Assembly (NCBI GenBank): GCA_028690555.1 | Contig: JAQVBA010000001.1 | Location: forward strand, 1-43,618 | Source of the DNA: Acholeplasmataceae bacterium | GTDB taxonomy: Bacteria; Bacillota_I; Bacilli_A; Acholeplasmatales; Acholeplasmataceae | DNA: 43,618 nucleotides | Direction of reading: 5' to 3' | Shown: positions 40,471 to 43,618 of the stretch, piece after piece | Numbering within the stretch: the stretch's first letter is position 1 | Layout of the letters: every line of letters starts with the position of its first letter | Program-made: the position numbers and the translations under genes | Notes under the pieces: generated by a model | What the model saw: only the letters and a program-made list of their open reading frames with translations | What the model was told of the DNA's origin: nothing | The model's database searches: none

Positions 40471-40507
40471 AAAATAAAGCGGAAAACACTTGGTTGTCCG
40501 CTTATTT
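40471..40507 (-). terminator. Terminator of rpoE
   Basis: On the minus strand AAGCGGA-13 nt-TCCGCTT is followed by TATTTTATC, right after the rpoE stop. The loop is long, but the stem is GC-rich for this genome. Confidence 0.7.
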
Positions 40508-40511
40508 TAGA

Positions 40512-41060
40512 TTATTCGTCGTACATATCTTCGTAATCGTCCATGATTTCATTATAGTCATCTTCATCATAATCATCTTTATCATATTCGATTTCGACAT
40601 CATCTTCACCATCGTCTTCATCTGTAGACTTAATGGGTAAATCAATTTCAATATAAGCTTTTTCTTCTTTGATTTCTTCGTCGACTTCAACTTCATCTTC
40701 TTCTTCGTCAACTTCAGCTTCATCTTCTTCAACTTCTTCAAGCGTATATTCAGTAAAGTCTAGATCGTCTTCTTCATCAGGTTCAATTTCTTCTGCATGC
40801 ACAAAAGCATATCCATCTTTATCCCATAACTCTAGATTTCTTTCTTTTAAATCCCATTGATCATCCCCACAATAAACAAACTTAGCGCTTTGGGTAATGT
40901 CCATGTATAGTTGTGTCAACCGGTCAACATCTTTTACATCTACACCTTTGATTTCAGCAACTTGCTTCATCAAATCTTGAATTGTGATGGGTGTAGAACT
41001 TGCTTTCAATAATTCTTCAGCAATTTCAAGCATTGCCAGTGATTTCAATTTGTCATTCAT
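40512..41060 (-). CDS. rpoE: RNA polymerase delta subunit
   Basis: 182 residues. An N-terminal HARE-HTH domain (about 1-90: LAMLEIAEELLKASSTPITIQDLMKQVAEI...QSAKFVYCGDDQWDLKER) is followed by a long Asp/Glu-rich disordered tail, the hallmark of the delta factor. Delta helps RNA polymerase recycle and confers sensitivity to the initiating NTP in Bacillota. AGGAGG is 7 nt before the ATG. The adjacency of delta to pyrG is also seen in Bacillus (rpoE-pyrG), here with one gene between. Confidence 0.94.
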   Translation of the reverse strand: MNDKLKSLAMLEIAEELLKASSTPITIQDLMKQVAEIKGVDVKDVDRLTQLYMDITQSAKFVYCGDDQWDLKERNLELWDKDGYAFVHAEEIEPDEEDDLDFTEYTLEEVEEDEAEVDEEEDEVEVDEEIKEEKAYIEIDLPIKSTDEDDGEDDVEIEYDKDDYDEDDYNEIMDDYEDMYDE

Positions 41061-41084
41061 CTTATGCCTCCTAAAATCGTATCT

Positions 41085-41113
41085 ATTGTATACTATGTTA
41101 TCTTATTTTGCAA
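41085..41113 (-). promoter_or_regulatory. Promoter of rpoE (TTGCAA-17-TACAAT)
   Basis: On the minus strand TTGCAA (41108-41113) and TACAAT (41085-41090) are 17 nt apart, 25 nt before the ATG. No terminator is seen between the upstream small membrane gene and this promoter. Confidence 0.7.
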
Positions 41114-41121
41114 GCATTATT

Positions 41122-41391
41122 TTATGCATATTGTGAGGCAAAAAAGACGATTGCCATGATGATGGCGATTACGATAAAGAGTTTTAGCATTTTTTTAACA
41201 AAACTGATCACACCTAAAACAATCACAATCAATAAAAAAGCTGCACCTAAAATCTTGAATAATTCAGGGATTGGTTGAACATATTGCTCATATAATCCGA
41301 TAAATAATCCATCCAGATTAAGTGTCTCTATTAAATAATCATTCACTGAGCCAAAAATATTAGTAAAGAAATTTTTAACAACATCCCACAT
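41122..41391 (-). CDS. Small two-span membrane protein after recR, unknown function
   Basis: 89 residues: an amphipathic N-terminus (WDVVKNFFTNIFGSVNDYLIETLNL), then hydrophobic segments at about 47-63 and 68-86. In Bacillus the position after recR is held by yaaL and the membrane protein BofA, but I see no BofA sequence pattern. AGGAGG is 7 nt before the ATG and overlaps the recR stop, so it is coupled to recR. No function can be assigned. Confidence 0.75.
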   Translation of the reverse strand: MWDVVKNFFTNIFGSVNDYLIETLNLDGLFIGLYEQYVQPIPELFKILGAAFLLIVIVLGVISFVKKMLKLFIVIAIIMAIVFFASQYA

Positions 41392-41402
41392 GGTATAGCC
41401 TC

Positions 41403-41993
41403 CTAATATGGTTTTCTATTTTCAACTGCTTTTGCAAGTGTTAATTCATCAGCATATTTTAAATCTGCACCAACCGGTAATCCATAAGCTAATCTCGTAA
41501 TATTTAAATTAGGAGATTCAAAAAGTGATTTGAGATATTTTGCAGTCATTTCACCTTCAACAGTTCCATTGGTTGCAATAATCATTTCTTTCATATCTTT
41601 TACTCGATTTTCTAAAGACTCAATATTTAAATCTTTATCTGTGATACCCCTAGAAAAATCGATTAAACCACCTAATACGTGATAAACACCTGTATAGCTT
41701 TTCATTTTCTCGAGTGCAAAAACATCTTTTGCATCAGAAACCACCATAAGCTGATCATGATCCCTCAAGGGATTAGAACAAATCTCACAAATGTCTTGAT
41801 CTGTAATCATGTGGCATACTTTACATGTCTTAATTTCTGATTTTAACTTTGCTAAATGTGCAGAAAAAGACAGAATATCTTCATCTTCTGTCGTAGTCGC
41901 TAAATAGAGCGCTAATCTTTCTGCAGTTTTTTCACCGATTCCTGGAAGTTTTTCCAAGTCTTCAATGAGTTTTTTTAGTATTTTAGGATACAT
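41403..41993 (-). CDS. recR: Recombination mediator RecR
   Basis: 196 residues. HhH motif LPGIGEKTAERLALYL, a C4 zinc finger CKVCHMITDQDICEIC, and a Toprim domain LMVVSDAKDVFALEK...THVLGG-type region followed by TRLAYGLPVGADLKYADELTL. RecR with RecF/RecO loads RecA at gaps and ends. Its ATG shares one base with the ybaB stop (TAATG). The dnaX-ybaB-recR order is conserved in bacteria. Confidence 0.97.
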   Translation of the reverse strand: MYPKILKKLIEDLEKLPGIGEKTAERLALYLATTTEDEDILSFSAHLAKLKSEIKTCKVCHMITDQDICEICSNPLRDHDQLMVVSDAKDVFALEKMKSYTGVYHVLGGLIDFSRGITDKDLNIESLENRVKDMKEMIIATNGTVEGEMTAKYLKSLFESPNLNITRLAYGLPVGADLKYADELTLAKAVENRKPY

Positions 41994-42283
41994 TAAAATC
42001 CGAACCCACCGAGACCACCGGAAAATTGACCCATTGTCTCTTCCTGTTCTTTATCAATTTGTTTTAAAGCATCATTTACAGCAAGTAATATAGCATCTTG
42101 AAGCATATCGATTTCATCGGTAATTTCAGGATTGATTTGTACATCAATCACTTGTCTTGTCCCCTGCATGATTACGGTGACACCACTTGCTTTTCCGAAA
42201 AACTCTTTACGTTCTAATGCTTCTTGAGCTTCCATCATTTGTTTTTGAATTTTTTTAATTTTGTTAATCATATTTGGATTCAT
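41993..42283 (-). CDS. ebfC: YbaB/EbfC nucleoid-associated protein
   Basis: 96 residues: MNPNMINKIKKIQKQMMEAQEALERKEF, then a beta core ASGVTVIMQGTRQVIDVQINPEI and LQDAILLAVNDALKQIDKEQEETMG, with a Gly/Phe-rich end. EbfC forms tweezers-like dimers that bind DNA. It begins 6 nt after dnaX and overlaps recR by 1 nt. Confidence 0.95.
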   Translation of the reverse strand: MNPNMINKIKKIQKQMMEAQEALERKEFFGKASGVTVIMQGTRQVIDVQINPEITDEIDMLQDAILLAVNDALKQIDKEQEETMGQFSGGLGGFGF

Positions 42284-42289
42284 CGTTGT

Positions 42290-43618
42290 TTACTCCTTGA
42301 TTGTTATTTTATCCCCGAAATATTCCTTTGCAAGTGAAATGATTTCTGGTTCTTTTTGTTCTTTCATAAGATCATCTGTATAGAGTTTTAAATCATATGG
42401 TGGAAGTTTTGGCTTTTTTTGGCCTTTCTTCCATAGATCTAAATATACTTCTTTGATGACTAACCAATCTGGTTTCAAAATGGCAATACAGTCATCAATC
42501 AGATGTGATTTATTATTGAAAATTTCTAAAATCATCGATTTATTTTCAGGATCCATAATCTCCTTACACAATTTTGGATCATCATACACCAATAACATCG
42601 TATCTGAGACGGCCTCTAATTCCCCTTGAGAAAGAAGATACGCAACCATTTTCAAATGTGGTTTTGGATAATCTTTTAAATATTCCCAACCGGATAATAA
42701 AAGTTCCTTTTTGGTCTTATCGCTATTATTCAACACTTTTTCAACTTGTTTAATCGTAACCAGTGGTTTTTGATTTGATTCAAATGAAACGATTGGTTGT
42801 GATTTAAAATTTTCCTTTAATTCTTGAACTTGTAATTTCAAATCTTCAATTGTCGCTTGATAATCCATCGTTTTTAACGTTTGATGCTCCATCATCTTAA
42901 TCAGAGCAAGTTCAACATATGCTCTTTTTTGGTGTGTCCATTTCATGTCTTGTTGTACTTGATTTAAGATATCTAAGAAGAAATAAATTTTATCATAAGA
43001 AAATAATGACGATAGCATTAGATATCTCGGAATTTCAACTTTGGTTGATTTTTCTAAAAGTAGATCTCTAAGCGCTAAAATCAAATCATTGATAATCCGT
43101 GTAATATCTTTACCTGCAGCTAATAAATCTTTTAAAATACCCATTGCAACACCGATTTCTTTATTTGAGATCGATGTCAAAAGCTTAATAAGTGACGTTC
43201 TTGAAACACTACCTGAGACTTGATGAACATCTTCTTCACTGACCTCATCATCAGAAAATGAAATGGCTTGATCTAATAAAGATATTGCATCACGTAAACC
43301 ACCTTCGGCATTTTCAGCAATCGCCAAAATGGCTTCAGGTGAAATTTTAATATGTTCTTTTTCAGCAATTTCATGAAGCTTTTCAATAATGTCACTCGTT
43401 TCAATGTTTTTAAAATCAAAACGTTGACATCTTGAAAGAATGGTTGCTGGAACCTTATGAATTTCTGTCGTCGCTAATATAAAAATAATATGTTTTGGTG
43501 GTTCTTCTAAAGTCTTCAATAAGGCATTGAATGCCCCGGGTGTCAACATATGCACTTCATCGATGATATAGACCTTATAACGTCCAACAGATGGCATATA
43601 TTTGACTTTATCTCTTAA
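42290..43618 (-). CDS. dnaX: DNA polymerase III subunit gamma/tau, N-terminus cut by window edge
   Basis: The frame stays open to the right edge (LRDKVKYMPSVGRYKVYIIDEVHML), so the track's start at 43597 is not the true start and about 110 N-terminal residues including Walker A are missing. Visible: Walker B YIIDEVHML, FNALLKTLEEPP, ILATTEIHKVPATILSRCQRFDFK (sensor 1 and SRC) and NAEGGLRDAISLLDQ (sensor 2), then a C-terminal tail with coiled segments. It is the clamp-loader ATPase. It precedes ebfC and recR in the same unit. Confidence 0.96.
   Translation of the reverse strand, partial: LRDKVKYMPSVGRYKVYIIDEVHMLTPGAFNALLKTLEEPPKHIIFILATTEIHKVPATILSRCQRFDFKNIETSDIIEKLHEIAEKEHIKISPEAILAIAENAEGGLRDAISLLDQAISFSDDEVSEEDVHQVSGSVSRTSLIKLLTSISNKEIGVAMGILKDLLAAGKDITRIINDLILALRDLLLEKSTKVEIPRYLMLSSLFSYDKIYFFLDILNQVQQDMKWTHQKRAYVELALIKMMEHQTLKTMDYQATIEDLKLQVQELKENFKSQPIVSFESNQKPLVTIKQVEKVLNNSDKTKKELLLSGWEYLKDYPKPHLKMVAYLLSQGELEAVSDTMLLVYDDPKLCKEIMDPENKSMILEIFNNKSHLIDDCIAILKPDWLVIKEVYLDLWKKGQKKPKLPPYDLKLYTDDLMKEQKEPEIISLAKEYFGDKITIKE

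Noticed and set aside
40502-40741. 79-residue Lys/Met-rich minus-strand ORF
   Set aside because: It is a frame-shifted reading of the GA-rich codons of the rpoE acidic tail; the delta subunit frame is clearly the coding one.

Overview
The window looks like a chromosomal core segment of a low-GC, AT-rich relative of the Mollicutes (Acholeplasmatales or Izemoplasmatales type) within the Bacillota. This is inferred from protein style and gene neighbourhoods: tilS-hpt-ftsH, pgi next to a YugI-like S1 protein, nifU-like next to yutD, dnaX-ybaB-recR, and an rpoE delta subunit. TGA is used as a stop (for example for cdaA, ftsH and degV) and Trp is TGG, so the reading is standard code 11, not the Mycoplasma code. 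I see no insertion sequence, prophage, CRISPR array or rRNA; there is one tRNA.

Layout, left to right. 1-12000 (all minus): a probable long transcription unit glnS - pcrA - small UvrD-like helicase - ligA - uvrA - membrane protein - hprK - lgt (lgt runs off the left edge), with internal extended -10 promoters. 12079-13197: a membrane diguanylate cyclase. 13363-13530 (plus): a 55-residue 2[4Fe-4S] ferredoxin missing from the ORF track. 13600-15399: an unrecognised membrane-anchored acidic protein. 15497-19610 (minus): operon S1 protein - pgi - tsaE - tsaB - rimI - tsaD, combining glycolysis with most of the t6A tRNA modification machinery. 19679-25266 (minus): operon cdaA - new 58-residue membrane ORF - PAS/degenerate-GGDEF protein - 5-formyl-THF cyclo-ligase - ispDF fusion - yutD - nifU-like - degV. 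25417-26776 (plus): a 10-codon leader peptide and hflX. 26839-27922 (minus): dusB followed by tRNA-Ser(CGA). 28006-28887 (plus): hslO. 28909-29463 (minus): maf. 29571-33565 (plus): tilS-hpt-ftsH-rqcP, then lysS with its own promoter. 35138-41060 (minus): aldehyde dehydrogenase, a hypothetical, fba, pyrG, a membrane-GNAT fusion and rpoE. 41122-43618 (minus): small membrane protein, recR, ybaB/ebfC and the 3' part of dnaX.

The coding content is mostly housekeeping. The most interesting signals lie between genes or in unlisted small ORFs: (1) a pyrG leader with the features of CTP-sensed reiterative-transcription attenuation (start GGGC, terminator whose 5' arm carries UCUCCU); (2) an hflX leader with a strong-SD 10-codon uORF and two mutually exclusive hairpins; (3) a cdaA operon in which a 58-residue single-span protein and a membrane PAS/degenerate-GGDEF protein (the sensory half of a GdpP-like protein without DHH/DHHA1) follow the c-di-AMP synthase. 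Several promoters are nested in or directly abut the upstream terminator, showing strong compaction. Family assignments come from motifs read by eye; no database search was run.
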